Assembly (NCBI GenBank): GCA_964658655.1
Contig: CAZZZL010000005.1
Span: forward strand, 89,433-153,432
Source of the DNA: G963692885 sp964658655
GTDB lineage: Bacteria; Acidobacteriota; Terriglobia; Terriglobales; Acidobacteriaceae
Length of the DNA stretch: 64,000 bases
Direction of reading: 5' to 3'
Shown here: in pieces, positions 1 to 9,861 of the stretch
Layout of the letters: each line of letters starts with the position of its first letter
Numbering within the stretch: the first letter of the stretch is position 1
Program-made: the position numbers and the translations under genes
Notes under the pieces: model-generated
Databases searched by the model: none
Seen by the model: only the letters and a program-made list of their open reading frames with translations
Told to the model about the DNA's origin: nothing

Positions 1-3000
1 GTGAAAAACCTCGGCACAGCCGCGGTACGGGTCGACCACTCAAGCAATAGCGGCAGCTACCTGCTTACCGACCTCACGCCCGCGCAGTATGAAGTCACCA
101 TTGAAGCCCCCGGTTTCAAGAGCACTGTAACGCAGGTCGAAGTCACTGTCGGTGGCCATGCAACAGTGGATGCGAAGCTGACGTTGGGATCCGGCGCGAC
201 GGAAGTGCAGGTCGTCGCCCAGGGCGGCGCCCAGGTGAATACTGAGACGCAGGAGCTTTCGCAGGTCGTAGACCGCCAGCAGATTCAGCAGCTTCCTTCA
301 TTGACCCGTAATCCGTATGACTTTGTCGAACTCTCCGGCAACGTATCGAGCGGCGATAGCTCGGGCCCGAACAAGTCGCAAAACGCCACTTCACGCGGGG
401 TCGGTTTCAGTATCAACGGTCAGCGCTCAACCGGCACCGAGATTCTTTTGGATGGTGTCGAAAACATCGCTGTGTTCGGTGATGGTGTTGGCATCAATGT
501 CCCGATAGACGCCGTACAGGAATACCGCGTCGTGACCAGCAACTTTGAACCGCAGTATGGACGCGCCTCAGGTGGCGTGGTCGATGTGAGCACCGTTGCT
601 GGCTCCAACAAGTTTCATGGCAATGCGTGGGAATTCAATCGTCTCTCCGATTACACCTCCAACACTGTGCTCAATTCACAGGAAGGCAATCCGAAGGGAA
701 CCTATACACGCAACCAGTTCGGCTTCATCATCGATGGTCCGATCCTCCGCGATAAGCTCTTCTTCGAAGCGACAACGGAATGGACTCGCGTTCGCAGCGC
801 AGCCAGCCAGCAGGCAGCAGTACTTACACCGCAATATCTGGCGCTGGCACCCGCCAACATCAAGAGCTTTTTCAGCGCCTACGGCCCGCAAACATTTACT
901 TTTACAAACACGTACACCAACGCACAGCTCGGCACCCCGGCTTCGAACGGCAATCCCGCGACAGTCGGAGTTCCAGGACTGCCCGCATCGACACCGATTT
1001 TCGGGACAGTGCCGTTCACGTCTCCCAATGACGCGGGTGGTGGTCTACCCCAGAACACCTACAACATTGTTGGCCGTGTGGATTACAACCTCAACGAATC
1101 CACCCGTGCGTTCTTCCGGTATGTGGATTACAAGGAGGTCGATCAGAGCGGCAGCAATTTCTCGTCACCGTACTCCCAGTACAACGTGGGCGGAACGGTC
1201 GATAACCAGGCTTACCTGCTGAACGTCTCGCATGTCGTCAACCCCAACATTGTTGAAAACACCAAGGCGAGCTTCAGCCGCTTCAACACTTTCTACAGTT
1301 ATGACACCAAGCTCCAAAACACGCCAACACTTATTGTCTCCACCAACGCGCAGGTTCCCGGGACGTCCACGTTTATCCAGTTGCCCGGTTTTTATGACAC
1401 CAATCCTGGCAATGGCGGCCTGCCATATGGTGGCCCCCAGAACACTGTCCAGATTAATGAGGATGTGGACATCAATAAAGGGAAGCATGCGATGCAGTAT
1501 GGCGCCGCGATCCTCTACATCCAGGACAACAACGCCTATGGCGCTTATGCACAGGCGAACGAGCAGCTGGGCAACAACCGTACTGTCGGATTGAACAACC
1601 TCGGCACCGGCAATCTGTTCGAGTTTCAGGCTGCCGTCGACGCAAACGGCACACTACCCTGCACGCGGAATCCTTATACCGGTGCTTTGAACCCAACTAC
1701 TGCCTGCTCTATCAACCTGCCGGCAACTGCGCCCGCTTTTGCCCGCAGCGATCGGTTTCATGACTGGGCTGTCTACGGGCAGGACGCATGGAAGGTCACT
1801 TCGAAGTTCACCTTCAACTACGGTCTGCGCTACGAGTATTACGGTGTGCAACACAACAATCACCAGAACCTGGATTCCAACTTTTACTACGGTGATGGGA
1901 ATCTTGACGCAAATGGCGTCCGCACCGGCCAGGTCTACACCACGCCAAAAAGCCCGATCGGCGGACTTTGGAAGCCATCGTATGGCACTGTCTCCCCGCG
2001 TATTGGTTTTGCCTATGACCTTACGGGCGATGGCAAAACCTCCATCCGCGGCGGCTACGGTATCAGTTATGAACGCAATTTCGGCAACGTCACCTTCAAC
2101 GTCATTCAAAATCCGCCAAACTACGCAGTCGTAGTTCTGAACAGCACCGCGGCAAACCCGATCCCGGTGACAAACTCTAACTCTGGTCCGCTGGCTGGTG
2201 CATCAGGCAGCGTCCCACTTCCGCCAACCAGTCTGCGCAACGTTGATCAGAACATTCGCACTTCGCAGACTCAGTTCTACAGCGCTGCCATTGAGCACCA
2301 GCTCGCTTCCGGCACTGTAGTCTCCCTGCAGTATGCCGGCGCGCGCGGTATCCACCTGTATGACATCAAGAACATCAATGGCCTCGGCAGCGGTAACGCT
2401 CTTTTGGGCGATCCCTTGTCTGATGGACTCGCAACTCCCGATTACGGTCTGACGCGTCTCAATTCTCAGTACTCCAATACCAACAACCGCGGCTCCAATG
2501 GCGATTCCTACTACCACGCGATGAATGTCCAGTTCCAGAGCAACAACCTGCATCACACGGGACTGAACATCTCCGCGAATTACACCTTCGCGCACGCGAC
2601 AGACGATCTCAGCACGACCTTCTCTGAGTCCAACAACGCATTCAGCCTCGGTTACACCAATCCATTCAATCCGGCCTTTGACCACGGCAACAGCGATCTG
2701 GATATCCGCCATCGCCTCGTCATTGCGCCCATTTACCAGACGCCCTGGTTCACCAATAGCCACAGCACCTTAAAGTCAGCGCTCTTCGGCTGGCAGGTGA
2801 CCGGTATCTACACCGTCCGCAGTGGAACACCTTTCACCTACTTCGACAGCAGCTATAACGACTCCGGCTACAACGTTGCCCGCTACGCACCGGCATCCGG
2901 CACAATTCCCACGCACACCTTCAAGTCGATTCCATCCGGTCAGAACGGCGGCGGCAGCGATACCTACACCATCGGAAGTCTGCCGGCTGCCCGCTCTTAC

Positions 3001-3375
3001 TACAACCAGGCCTGGAGCGACGAGACTGGCGGCAACATTCAGGTCTCCGACTGGGGAGCCTATCCCTCAACGGAGACTTCACGCAACGCCTTCCGCGGTC
3101 CCGGTGCCTGGAACGTAGACGCGGCCGTCAGCAAGACGATCCCCATCCACGAGCAGGTCAACCTGATCTTCCGCGCGGAAGGATTCGACTTGCTGAATCA
3201 CCATAACCTCTACCTGCAGGAAGGCCTGAATGACGTTGCTAATCTTCAGGATCCCACGGTCGGACCAGTAGTACTGCCTCAGGGAGCACCAGCCGTCATC
3301 GGCTCCAAAGGCGGTCTGGGTGGAGTGAACGACGAGCGCCGCTTCGGCCAGTTCTCTCTGTCACTCACTTTCTAA
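1..3375 (+). CDS. TonB-dependent receptor, Oar-like, 5' end cut by window
   Basis: Outer-membrane receptor that would import a large or scarce nutrient using TonB energy; the ligand cannot be read from sequence. The first 70 residues are the second half of a carboxypeptidase-regulatory beta-sandwich (SGSYLLTDLTPAQYEV, then GFKS), so the true start and signal peptide lie upstream of base 1 and the GTG at base 1 is not the real start. A plug domain follows (about residues 85-210: FSINGQRSTGTEILLDGVE, later EYRVVTSNFEPQYGRASGGVV), then a long beta-barrel with repeated aromatic/Asn strands and a terminal Phe (FSLSLTF), the usual outer-membrane C-terminus. The size, over 1,100 residues, is typical of the acidobacterial Oar-like group. 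A hairpin terminator follows at 3408, so it is probably not cotranscribed with the next receptor. Confidence 0.9.
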   Translation: MKNLGTAAVRVDHSSNSGSYLLTDLTPAQYEVTIEAPGFKSTVTQVEVTVGGHATVDAKLTLGSGATEVQVVAQGGAQVNTETQELSQVVDRQQIQQLPSLTRNPYDFVELSGNVSSGDSSGPNKSQNATSRGVGFSINGQRSTGTEILLDGVENIAVFGDGVGINVPIDAVQEYRVVTSNFEPQYGRASGGVVDVSTVAGSNKFHGNAWEFNRLSDYTSNTVLNSQEGNPKGTYTRNQFGFIIDGPILRDKLFFEATTEWTRVRSAASQQAAVLTPQYLALAPANIKSFFSAYGPQTFTFTNTYTNAQLGTPASNGNPATVGVPGLPASTPIFGTVPFTSPNDAGGGLPQNTYNIVGRVDYNLNESTRAFFRYVDYKEVDQSGSNFSSPYSQYNVGGTVDNQAYLLNVSHVVNPNIVENTKASFSRFNTFYSYDTKLQNTPTLIVSTNAQVPGTSTFIQLPGFYDTNPGNGGLPYGGPQNTVQINEDVDINKGKHAMQYGAAILYIQDNNAYGAYAQANEQLGNNRTVGLNNLGTGNLFEFQAAVDANGTLPCTRNPYTGALNPTTACSINLPATAPAFARSDRFHDWAVYGQDAWKVTSKFTFNYGLRYEYYGVQHNNHQNLDSNFYYGDGNLDANGVRTGQVYTTPKSPIGGLWKPSYGTVSPRIGFAYDLTGDGKTSIRGGYGISYERNFGNVTFNVIQNPPNYAVVVLNSTAANPIPVTNSNSGPLAGASGSVPLPPTSLRNVDQNIRTSQTQFYSAAIEHQLASGTVVSLQYAGARGIHLYDIKNINGLGSGNALLGDPLSDGLATPDYGLTRLNSQYSNTNNRGSNGDSYYHAMNVQFQSNNLHHTGLNISANYTFAHATDDLSTTFSESNNAFSLGYTNPFNPAFDHGNSDLDIRHRLVIAPIYQTPWFTNSHSTLKSALFGWQVTGIYTVRSGTPFTYFDSSYNDSGYNVARYAPASGTIPTHTFKSIPSGQNGGGSDTYTIGSLPAARSYYNQAWSDETGGNIQVSDWGAYPSTETSRNAFRGPGAWNVDAAVSKTIPIHEQVNLIFRAEGFDLLNHHNLYLQEGLNDVANLQDPTVGPVVLPQGAPAVIGSKGGLGGVNDERRFGQFSLSLTF

Positions 3376-3407
3376 CGCTGGTACCCAACCGGCACAAATA
3401 AGGACAA

Positions 3408-3443
3408 GGGCCGGGCAACCCATCAGGAGCGCCCGGCCCTTTA
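3408..3443 (+). terminator. Rho-independent terminator after first receptor
   Basis: A perfect 9-bp GC-rich stem (GGGCCGGGC at 3408-3416 pairing with GCCCGGCCC at 3431-3439) is followed by a short TTTAT stretch. It lies 33 bp after the stop codon of the receptor ending at 3375. Confidence 0.75.
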
Positions 3444-3688
3444 TCCGAAATATTATTTTGACAATAAACACCTACCAAAAACAGTAGATCGAGCTGCGGA
3501 GCTACGGCTGATTGTTGACGAGGCAGGCACGCGGACGCTCATCTACCTGCCATATCGACAAATGCGTCCCCTCGCGCCATTTGGCATCCTGCTTGCAACA
3601 TCGGCTCCGGACGTGCCCGAAAGCTGGCTTCGGATACCAGCGGTTTCTCTCGCCTGGCACTGTACGGTCGCCCATCTGTGGAGGATGA
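3444..3688 (+). other. Intergenic leader between two giant receptors
   Basis: No gene is seen. The first part is AT-rich and carries a perfect TTGACA at 3458-3463 that could be a -35 box; no convincing -10 sits 16-18 bp downstream. The remaining 200 bp are GC-rich and would form a long untranslated leader for the receptor starting at 3689, if the promoter is here. Confidence 0.35.
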
Positions 3689-6600
3689 ATGCTTAGATTT
3701 CAACGCCTGGGTCTTTTCGGAGTACTGGCTCTCTCGCTCTCTACACCTGCCCTGTATCTGCATGCGCAGTCCAGCAATGCCGCCATCACCGGCACGATCA
3801 CCGACTCGGCCGGAGCGAGCGTAGCCTCCGCCAAGGTCACCGTCACCAATACCACGACCGGCATCAGCACGACCACGGTCACCAATTCGCGCGGCTTCTT
3901 CACTTTCCCGCAAATTGCCATCGGTGGACCCTACACAGTCGATATTGACGCAACAGGCTTCAAGAAGTATGAGTCGACCGGGTTGATGCTTAACCTGAAT
4001 GACAATCGCTCTATCGATGCAAAGCTCGACGTCGGCTCAACGTCCCAGACTGTTGAAGTTACGGCTACCAATGGCGCGGTCGACACGACCGATACGCAAC
4101 TGAAAGACACCATCAGCGCCACAGAGATCGAACAGTTCCCCCTTTTCGGACGGGATGCCTCGGGACTGCAAAAGCTTCAGGCGGGTAGCGTGGAATCCTC
4201 CGACAGATTCGGTACATCCTCCGCAGACGGCACGCAGACATCGGGTAACTCGTTTGTGCTGGACGGCATTGACATCAACGACGGCCCACTTCAAAGCAGC
4301 GGCATCTCAGTCAATCCAGATGCGCTCGCAGAAGAAACTATCATCACCAGCACCCTGAATCCTGAATTCTCAAGGAACAGCGGGGCCATTATCAATCAGA
4401 CGATCAAGAGTGGTACGAACAGCTTCCACGGTTCGGCCTTCGAGCTTTATCGTGACACCTTCCTGAACAACGGCGATTATTTCTCACTTCCGGGACAGCG
4501 GCCACCCTTCCACCAGAACCTCTACGGCGGTACGCTCGGCGGCCCAATTGTGAAGGACAAGCTTTTCGGCTTCCTCGCTTACCAGGGATACCGCAACAAA
4601 ACCGGCACAACACAAACCACTGTCGTTCCCTCTGCGCTTCAGCGAACGGGCAACTTTGCCGGCGATGACGGAGTTATCATTCCGGCTGCCTCCTTGAATC
4701 CCATTGCAGTAAGGTTGTTGAACACATTTGTTCCGCTTCCAAATACGATCAGCGGCGGACAGCCAGCATACAGCTTTCCCACTGCAAATACGGGAGCAAG
4801 CGACCAGGGAATCATTCGCGTCGACTATCACCTTTCAGAAAAAGATTCGTTTTTCGCATCGTCCACCTTCCAGTCCAGTCCCACGACAGAGACGCTGCCT
4901 TTCGACGGCGCAAACCTTCCGGGATTCGGCGAGGTAGACGCAGCGCACTACAAGCTATTTTCCGCGGACTACACGCACACCTTCACCCCCAACCTACTGA
5001 ACGATCTGCAGGCGGCGTACTTCCGCTTTAACTATGCGGCCGTTGAACCGCAGAAGATCGTGCTGCCTTCCAGCTATGGTTTTGCCATCAATCCACAATC
5101 GCCATCCGCAGGGCTGCCGAATATCGGAGTCCAGGGTGCATTCACGCTTGGTTTTACCGCCGACGGACCGCAGCCCCGCAAAGACACAAACCTTCGCGGT
5201 TCGGATACATTCACATGGGTGAAAGGCAACCACACGCTGAAATTTGGCGGGTCAGTGGAGCAGTTCCGGGTCAGCAATCCCTTCTTCGGCAACAACAACG
5301 GTAACTTCGCGTTCAATAACGACACAGACCAATACTCCGGCCTGCAAGATTTCCTCAAAGGCACTGCGGATACCTACACACAAGGGTCAGGCGGTTTCAT
5401 TGATGCCCTTGCATGGGAGAACTACTTCTATGCGCAGGACAGCTGGAAGGTCAGTTCCGACTTCGTACTCAACTACGGATTGGCTTATGACATCGAAACT
5501 CCTAATAAGAACCGGCAGGATGACGGCCTTGACGTCGGTTGCTTCCAGGTCAGCAACGCCACGACCAATGTGTTCAGGGGCGTAAATAAATTCCCTGGCT
5601 ACCTCTACCCCGGCGACCCAGGGTGCAATGCCTACGGTGGAACCTCAGTCAAATACAACCACTTCGCGCCGCGCATCGGATTTGATTGGTCGCCCAGTGA
5701 AGGCCCCGCTTTCCTGCTGGGAAGCGCTGGTTCGCATAACTTCTCTATCCGAGGCGGCTTCGGCATTTACTACAACCGCGATCAGGAAGAGGGGCAGTTG
5801 CAGAACCTGAGCGTGCCACCCTTTAGTCTCACAGCCAATGTAGCCAATCCTGACTTTGCAAATCCCCTGGGAGTTGGCGCAGGCAAAACCAATCCGTTTC
5901 CGTTCTCCCCGCCCACTCCAGGCGCCGTGATCGACTGGAGCCAGTTCATTGAACTGGACACAAACGCGATTTCGCCCACTTATTCTGTCCCTTATGTCTA
6001 TAACTTCAATTTGAACGTTCAGCGCGAACTGCCTAGCAATATTCGTTTACAGGTAAGTTATGTGGGTTCACTGGGCCATCACTTGGTAATTGCGACCGAA
6101 GGCGACCCAATCACCGCCGCAGGACATGCAGCGTGCGTAGCCGATACAACAGGGTGCGGAGATCCTTCTCAGATCTTCGAGCACCTGCTATATCCCCAGA
6201 ATGCCGCGCAGCCGGCTACTTATCCCGGAAGCGGAGGCGCACCCTACTATCTAAGCGTTGGAACACAGGGTACTACCGGAAGCTCGAACTATAACTCCGC
6301 ACAAGTAACGATCAGCAAGGTGCCGACTCATGGCCTCAGCTTTCAGGTTGCCTATACTTACTCGAAGGCGCTGGATAACGGATCGGGACTCGAAAGCTCG
6401 GGCTTTCATAGCCGTTCCTATAACCAATATCCCGGGTTCAGCTATCTGAATTACGGGCCCTCGGATTATGATGCCCGTCAACGCCTCTCTGCTGGTTATG
6501 TCTACACCGTGCCGGTATACCACACCTCGAACTACCTCGTACGCGAAGCACTCAGTGGCTGGCAGATCGCAGGTATTACCGCCGTACAGACTGGCAACCC

Positions 6601-7054
6601 TGTGTCCTTATCGGAGTCTGGTGTTTACCTGTCGAAATGGTGCGATGCCTTCAGCTATTACGGATGCCCGGACAATCCCAATACGTCCAGCTTTAAAATT
6701 AAGACCTCAAATCCCCGTGGTCCGAACAACCAGTTTTTCGATACTTCCTCCTTTAGTAGTGAGCAGCTCGGGACTTTCGGCAACAGTTCACGCGGCCTGA
6801 TCCATGGACCGGGCTTTAACTATACGAACCTTTCAATTTCCAAGAACTTTCCCCTGAGCAGTGACGGCGTGCGTTACGTCCAGCTACGCCTGGATGCAGC
6901 AAACGCCTTCAACCACGCAAACTTCGCCGCGCCGGATGCCAACTTTGGTGATTCGACCTTCGGAGCCTCGACATCCGTCGTAAGTTCCGCTGACGTGAAT
7001 GGCGACCCGCAGGGTGGACGAGCTGTGCAATTGGTGGGAAAGTTCTACTTCTAA
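3689..7054 (+). CDS. TonB-dependent receptor, Oar-like
   Basis: A 1,121-residue outer-membrane receptor, ligand unknown. The N-terminus is a clear signal peptide (hydrophobic LGLFGVLALSLSTPALYLHA, cleavage probably after LHA). Residues about 28-115 form a carboxypeptidase-regulatory domain (AAITGTITDSAGASVASAKV, NSRGFFTFPQIAIGGPYTV). A plug follows (about 125-240: FVLDGIDINDGPL, EFSRNSGAIINQTIKSG), then a TonB-type barrel ending in KFYF. The start is supported by GTGGAGG just upstream (about 3678) and by the signal peptide. It shares domain order with the receptors at 1-3375 and 57729-61088, but the sequences differ enough that the ligands are probably different. A strong terminator follows at 7095. 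Confidence 0.93.
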   Translation: MLRFQRLGLFGVLALSLSTPALYLHAQSSNAAITGTITDSAGASVASAKVTVTNTTTGISTTTVTNSRGFFTFPQIAIGGPYTVDIDATGFKKYESTGLMLNLNDNRSIDAKLDVGSTSQTVEVTATNGAVDTTDTQLKDTISATEIEQFPLFGRDASGLQKLQAGSVESSDRFGTSSADGTQTSGNSFVLDGIDINDGPLQSSGISVNPDALAEETIITSTLNPEFSRNSGAIINQTIKSGTNSFHGSAFELYRDTFLNNGDYFSLPGQRPPFHQNLYGGTLGGPIVKDKLFGFLAYQGYRNKTGTTQTTVVPSALQRTGNFAGDDGVIIPAASLNPIAVRLLNTFVPLPNTISGGQPAYSFPTANTGASDQGIIRVDYHLSEKDSFFASSTFQSSPTTETLPFDGANLPGFGEVDAAHYKLFSADYTHTFTPNLLNDLQAAYFRFNYAAVEPQKIVLPSSYGFAINPQSPSAGLPNIGVQGAFTLGFTADGPQPRKDTNLRGSDTFTWVKGNHTLKFGGSVEQFRVSNPFFGNNNGNFAFNNDTDQYSGLQDFLKGTADTYTQGSGGFIDALAWENYFYAQDSWKVSSDFVLNYGLAYDIETPNKNRQDDGLDVGCFQVSNATTNVFRGVNKFPGYLYPGDPGCNAYGGTSVKYNHFAPRIGFDWSPSEGPAFLLGSAGSHNFSIRGGFGIYYNRDQEEGQLQNLSVPPFSLTANVANPDFANPLGVGAGKTNPFPFSPPTPGAVIDWSQFIELDTNAISPTYSVPYVYNFNLNVQRELPSNIRLQVSYVGSLGHHLVIATEGDPITAAGHAACVADTTGCGDPSQIFEHLLYPQNAAQPATYPGSGGAPYYLSVGTQGTTGSSNYNSAQVTISKVPTHGLSFQVAYTYSKALDNGSGLESSGFHSRSYNQYPGFSYLNYGPSDYDARQRLSAGYVYTVPVYHTSNYLVREALSGWQIAGITAVQTGNPVSLSESGVYLSKWCDAFSYYGCPDNPNTSSFKIKTSNPRGPNNQFFDTSSFSSEQLGTFGNSSRGLIHGPGFNYTNLSISKNFPLSSDGVRYVQLRLDAANAFNHANFAAPDANFGDSTFGASTSVVSSADVNGDPQGGRAVQLVGKFYF

Positions 7055-7094
7055 CAATCTCGGCACGAGATTTCAGCCAGTTACGTGTCAACAG

Positions 7095-7125
7095 AAAGGG
7101 CGTCCAGCAACGGACGCCCTTTCTT
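7095..7125. terminator. Hairpin terminator between convergent receptor and rsfS
   Basis: An 11-bp perfect stem (AAAGGGCGTCC at 7095-7105 with GGACGCCCTTT at 7112-7122) has a 6-nt loop. A runs on one side and T runs on the other let it work in both directions, which fits the convergent genes ending at 7054 (+) and 7156 (-). Confidence 0.75.
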
Positions 7126-7155
7126 ATTGAAATCAGTTGCTAAACGCGCTGTATG

Positions 7156-7776
7156 TCAGCTCTTCTTCTTCGCGGCGGGTTTCTTGGTCGCGGCTTTTTT
7201 CGCTACGGCTTTCTTCCTCGCGGTCTTTTTCGCCGCAAGCTTTTTCGCGGCAATAGTTTTTTTAGGCGCAGCTTTTTTGGTCACAGTTTTCTTTGCAGCG
7301 GCCTTCTTCCGAACCTCGGTCGTCTTTTCAGTCAGAGCGGCTTTCAACTGGTCTACATCTACCTGCTTCGCCGACTTGCGTAAACGCTCGATGTCATAGA
7401 ACGCGCGCTTCTCCGCGACGAAGACGTGTACTACAAAATCCACATAGTCGAGCAGGATCCACTCGGACTGCCGGCGACCCTCCACCGAGTTCGCGTAGGT
7501 GCCAAAGTCCCGCTTCATCTTCATCTCGATCTCGTCCGAGATAGCCTGCACCTGGCGCTCGTTGGTGCCGCTCGCAATCAGGAAAAAATCGGTGAAGCCG
7601 GAATCCTGCGGATCGAGTTCGAGAATACGGATGTCCTGCGCCTTCTTGTCCTCACACGCCGCGGCGGCTGCAATCACCATCCGGCGGGTCTCTTCCGTGA
7701 CTGAGGCAAGGCGCATTCTCTGTGGCTCGCTCGATGGCGAAATCGTTTCTGTCTTTGTTACTTTCTTCGTTGCCAT
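7156..7776 (-). CDS. rsfS: Ribosome silencing factor RsfS with Lys/Ala-rich C-terminal tail
   Basis: RsfS binds ribosomal protein uL14 on the large subunit and blocks subunit joining when nutrients are scarce. The core, about residues 25-135 from the chosen start, has the family pattern: KKAQDIRILEL, TDFFLIASGTNERQVQAI, EGRRQSEWILLDYVDFVVHVF and FYDIERL. A roughly 50-residue tail follows made almost only of Lys, Ala, Thr and Arg (KKAAAKK-type units), resembling the C-terminal tail of histone H1; ordinary RsfS proteins stop near residue 105-130. The start at 7776 (MATKKVTK) has GGAGG 14 nt upstream; an earlier ATG at 7845 is possible but lacks a ribosome site. It lies downstream of nadD on the same strand, the common nadD-rsfS pairing. 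Confidence 0.9.
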   Translation of the reverse strand: MATKKVTKTETISPSSEPQRMRLASVTEETRRMVIAAAAACEDKKAQDIRILELDPQDSGFTDFFLIASGTNERQVQAISDEIEMKMKRDFGTYANSVEGRRQSEWILLDYVDFVVHVFVAEKRAFYDIERLRKSAKQVDVDQLKAALTEKTTEVRKKAAAKKTVTKKAAPKKTIAAKKLAAKKTARKKAVAKKAATKKPAAKKKS

Positions 7777-7875
7777 CCGTCCTAAACCATCCTCCGCATA
7801 TTCGGGTGCATTCTTCGGCCTGATCCTCGCGCCTGCACTCTTCATCGTAGCCTGAAGCAGCGGCGCGCGATACCT

Positions 7876-8577
7876 TCAACCGCCTGTGCCGCTCTCCTGG
7901 TAGAGATGGTGCGCGCGAATGTACCCTGCTACTCCCGCAGGCAACATCGCGCCGGATAACCCTAGATCGCCCTCGGCCAGGGCGCTCCGCAACGTTGTCG
8001 CCGAAACATCTTCCTCGAGGTCGAGCATCAGGTGCAGGGTGGACGCACCGTCCTTGTCGACTCCGCGCAGCTGGACATCGATCAGCCCGTTACGCTCCAC
8101 GCGGTGCATAGCCTCCACGCCCGCAGGCAGCCGCTGCTGAAGATCAAGCAGGTCATAGCCAGGCCGCGCCGCAACGATGAAGTCACACAGCAGCAGCAGT
8201 TCCCTGGCACGGTGCCACTTGGCAAGCGTGTGAAAGGAATCTGCGCCGAGCAGGCAGAAAAGCTTTGTCCCAGGCTGCGTGTGAACCAGCCGCTCCTTCA
8301 GGCCGCAAAGTGTTTCATAGGTATAGTTATGCCGGCCATCCGGATTTGGCGCATCCAGGTCGCTCGCTTCCAGCCGCCGATCGGCCTCGCACGCCAGCCG
8401 CACCATGGCGAGTCGATCGGCATAGGGTGCCATAGAGACGCCGCCTTTCAACGGCTGACTGCCAACCGGTGCGACCAGCACCCTGTCCAGCGACAGCCGG
8501 TCTGCGGCTGCCACGGCAATAGCAACATGTCCACGATGCGGCGGATCGAAGCTGCCTCCGAAAAACGCGATACGCAT
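7876..8577 (-). CDS. nadD: Nicotinate-nucleotide adenylyltransferase
   Basis: NadD transfers AMP from ATP to nicotinate mononucleotide, giving deamido-NAD in NAD biosynthesis. The nucleotidyltransferase signature GGSFDPPHRGH is at residues 7-17, with the catalytic HxGH as H14-R-G-H17. Further family marks are the LLGADSFHTLAKWHR segment in the middle and SATTLRSAL near residue 203, which corresponds to the ISSTxIR motif. The length of 233 residues is normal, with a slightly longer tail. It is divergent from folK (8633) with a 55-bp gap, so both promoters must lie in a very short space, and it is followed by rsfS. Confidence 0.95.
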   Translation of the reverse strand: MRIAFFGGSFDPPHRGHVAIAVAAADRLSLDRVLVAPVGSQPLKGGVSMAPYADRLAMVRLACEADRRLEASDLDAPNPDGRHNYTYETLCGLKERLVHTQPGTKLFCLLGADSFHTLAKWHRARELLLLCDFIVAARPGYDLLDLQQRLPAGVEAMHRVERNGLIDVQLRGVDKDGASTLHLMLDLEEDVSATTLRSALAEGDLGLSGAMLPAGVAGYIRAHHLYQESGTGG

Positions 8578-8632
8578 ACTGCATCCTAACGTGGTCGCGC
8601 CAGCTATCTTGGTAATTGGAGACTGATGCTGA

Positions 8633-9196
8633 ATGACCCACTATGGTGATCAAGAAACACTGGCGTACATAGGCCTCGGCTCCAATATGCCTTACAAACA
8701 GTTAACGCCTGCGCAGGTGCTCTCTGTTGCCGTCACGCAGGTAGACCAAATTTGCAGCGTCGTCGCCTGCTCCTCGCTCTATACGACTGATCCCGTCGGC
8801 TACACAGGTCAGCCGCCATTCCTCAACGCCGTCATCTCTGTAGAAACCATGCTGCCACCGCTGGACCTACTCGACCTGCTCCTGGCAACTGAGCGGACCT
8901 TCGGACGCGACCGCAGCGCAGGCATTCGCAATGGCCCGCGTACGCTCGACCTCGACCTGCTTTTGTACGACGACCTGATACTGACCACAGACCAGCTGAT
9001 CCTGCCTCATCCCCGCCTTGCCGAGCGTCGATTCGTGCTCGGCCCACTGGCTGAAATCGCGCCGGACACAAAACACCCACTGCTCAGCCTCACGCTCTCG
9101 GCACTCCTGGAGCTGCTGCCTGCAAGCGGCGAAAATGGCATCGACGCCGTCCGACGCATGCCTGCCTCTGGCCCTTTTCCAACAAACGCACTCTAA
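8633..9196 (+). CDS. folK: 2-amino-4-hydroxy-6-hydroxymethyldihydropteridine pyrophosphokinase
   Basis: FolK (HPPK) transfers pyrophosphate from ATP to 6-hydroxymethyl-dihydropterin in folate synthesis. The protein begins with the family N-terminus (AYIGLGSNM) and has SLYTTDPVGYTGQPPFLNAV, the pterin-binding strand, then the signature RNGPRTLDLDLLLYDD around residues 100-115, whose two Asp residues bind magnesium, and LPHPRLAERRFVLGPLAEI. At 187 residues it is slightly longer than the E. coli enzyme (about 159). The next gene starts 11 bp after the stop, so the two are probably cotranscribed. Confidence 0.95.
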   Translation: MTHYGDQETLAYIGLGSNMPYKQLTPAQVLSVAVTQVDQICSVVACSSLYTTDPVGYTGQPPFLNAVISVETMLPPLDLLDLLLATERTFGRDRSAGIRNGPRTLDLDLLLYDDLILTTDQLILPHPRLAERRFVLGPLAEIAPDTKHPLLSLTLSALLELLPASGENGIDAVRRMPASGPFPTNAL

Positions 9197-9207
9197 AGTT
9201 TGCTACT

Positions 9208-9861
9208 GTGTTGGCCCATGCCAGGCCGCATCTCTGCCTTGTCTGCTGGAACCAGTTGAAAGCAGATGAGCACGCGGCAGCCTTGAAGAAAGCGGGCTAT
9301 CGCATCACGCTCGTCACGTCTTCGATGAAAGGCTGGACCAGCTATGTCCGCGACTTGGCAGTGGACGCAGTCGTGCTCGACCTTGACCGGCTGCCGTCGC
9401 ATGGCCGCGAGGTTGGAATCCATCTGCGAACTTCGAAGTCCACACGCCATCTGCCTCTGGTCTTTCTGGGTGGCGATCCAGCAAAGGCCGAACGCATGCG
9501 CAGCGATCTGCCCGACGCCACCTTCTCTGCGTGGCCTGATGCCGGGCAGGCTATCGCCAGGGCAATAGACTCCCCGGTCGCGAAGCCGGTGCGCCCGATG
9601 CCCATGATGGAGCGATCGAACCGCTTCGACCTCGCGAGGAGGCTCGACATCAATCCAGGCTTGCAGGTCAATCTATGGGGCGATGCAGATTTCCTGAACG
9701 AAGCGCTTGGTGATGCCTCTACATCGCTCGCAATAACCAGAAACACAAAACGCCAGGCCTGTCTCTGGTTGGCTGCCACGCGCGTCGCGGCTGATGTTGA
9801 GGCCGTTTTCGAGGCTTCCGACCTATGCCGCTGGTTCGTCCCTATGGATCATCCACCCTAA
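9208..9861 (+). CDS. Receiver-like protein, N-terminal part of a frameshifted gene
   Basis: Residues 1-110 look like a divergent response-regulator receiver fold: a CLVCW strand, a central AVVLDLDRLPSHGREV with Asp at the usual phospho-acceptor strand end, and HLPLVFLGGD. The later part (about 125-205) continues toward a small alpha/beta domain. The frame stops at TAA (9859-9861) right after DLCRWFVPMDHPP, whereas the +1 frame continues with a recognisable C-terminal domain (next entry). I infer one extra base near 9800-9826. The start is GTG at 9208, weakly supported. The function is not known; it could be a regulatory protein. It follows folK by 11 bp. Confidence 0.6.
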   Translation: MLAHARPHLCLVCWNQLKADEHAAALKKAGYRITLVTSSMKGWTSYVRDLAVDAVVLDLDRLPSHGREVGIHLRTSKSTRHLPLVFLGGDPAKAERMRSDLPDATFSAWPDAGQAIARAIDSPVAKPVRPMPMMERSNRFDLARRLDINPGLQVNLWGDADFLNEALGDASTSLAITRNTKRQACLWLAATRVAADVEAVFEASDLCRWFVPMDHPP

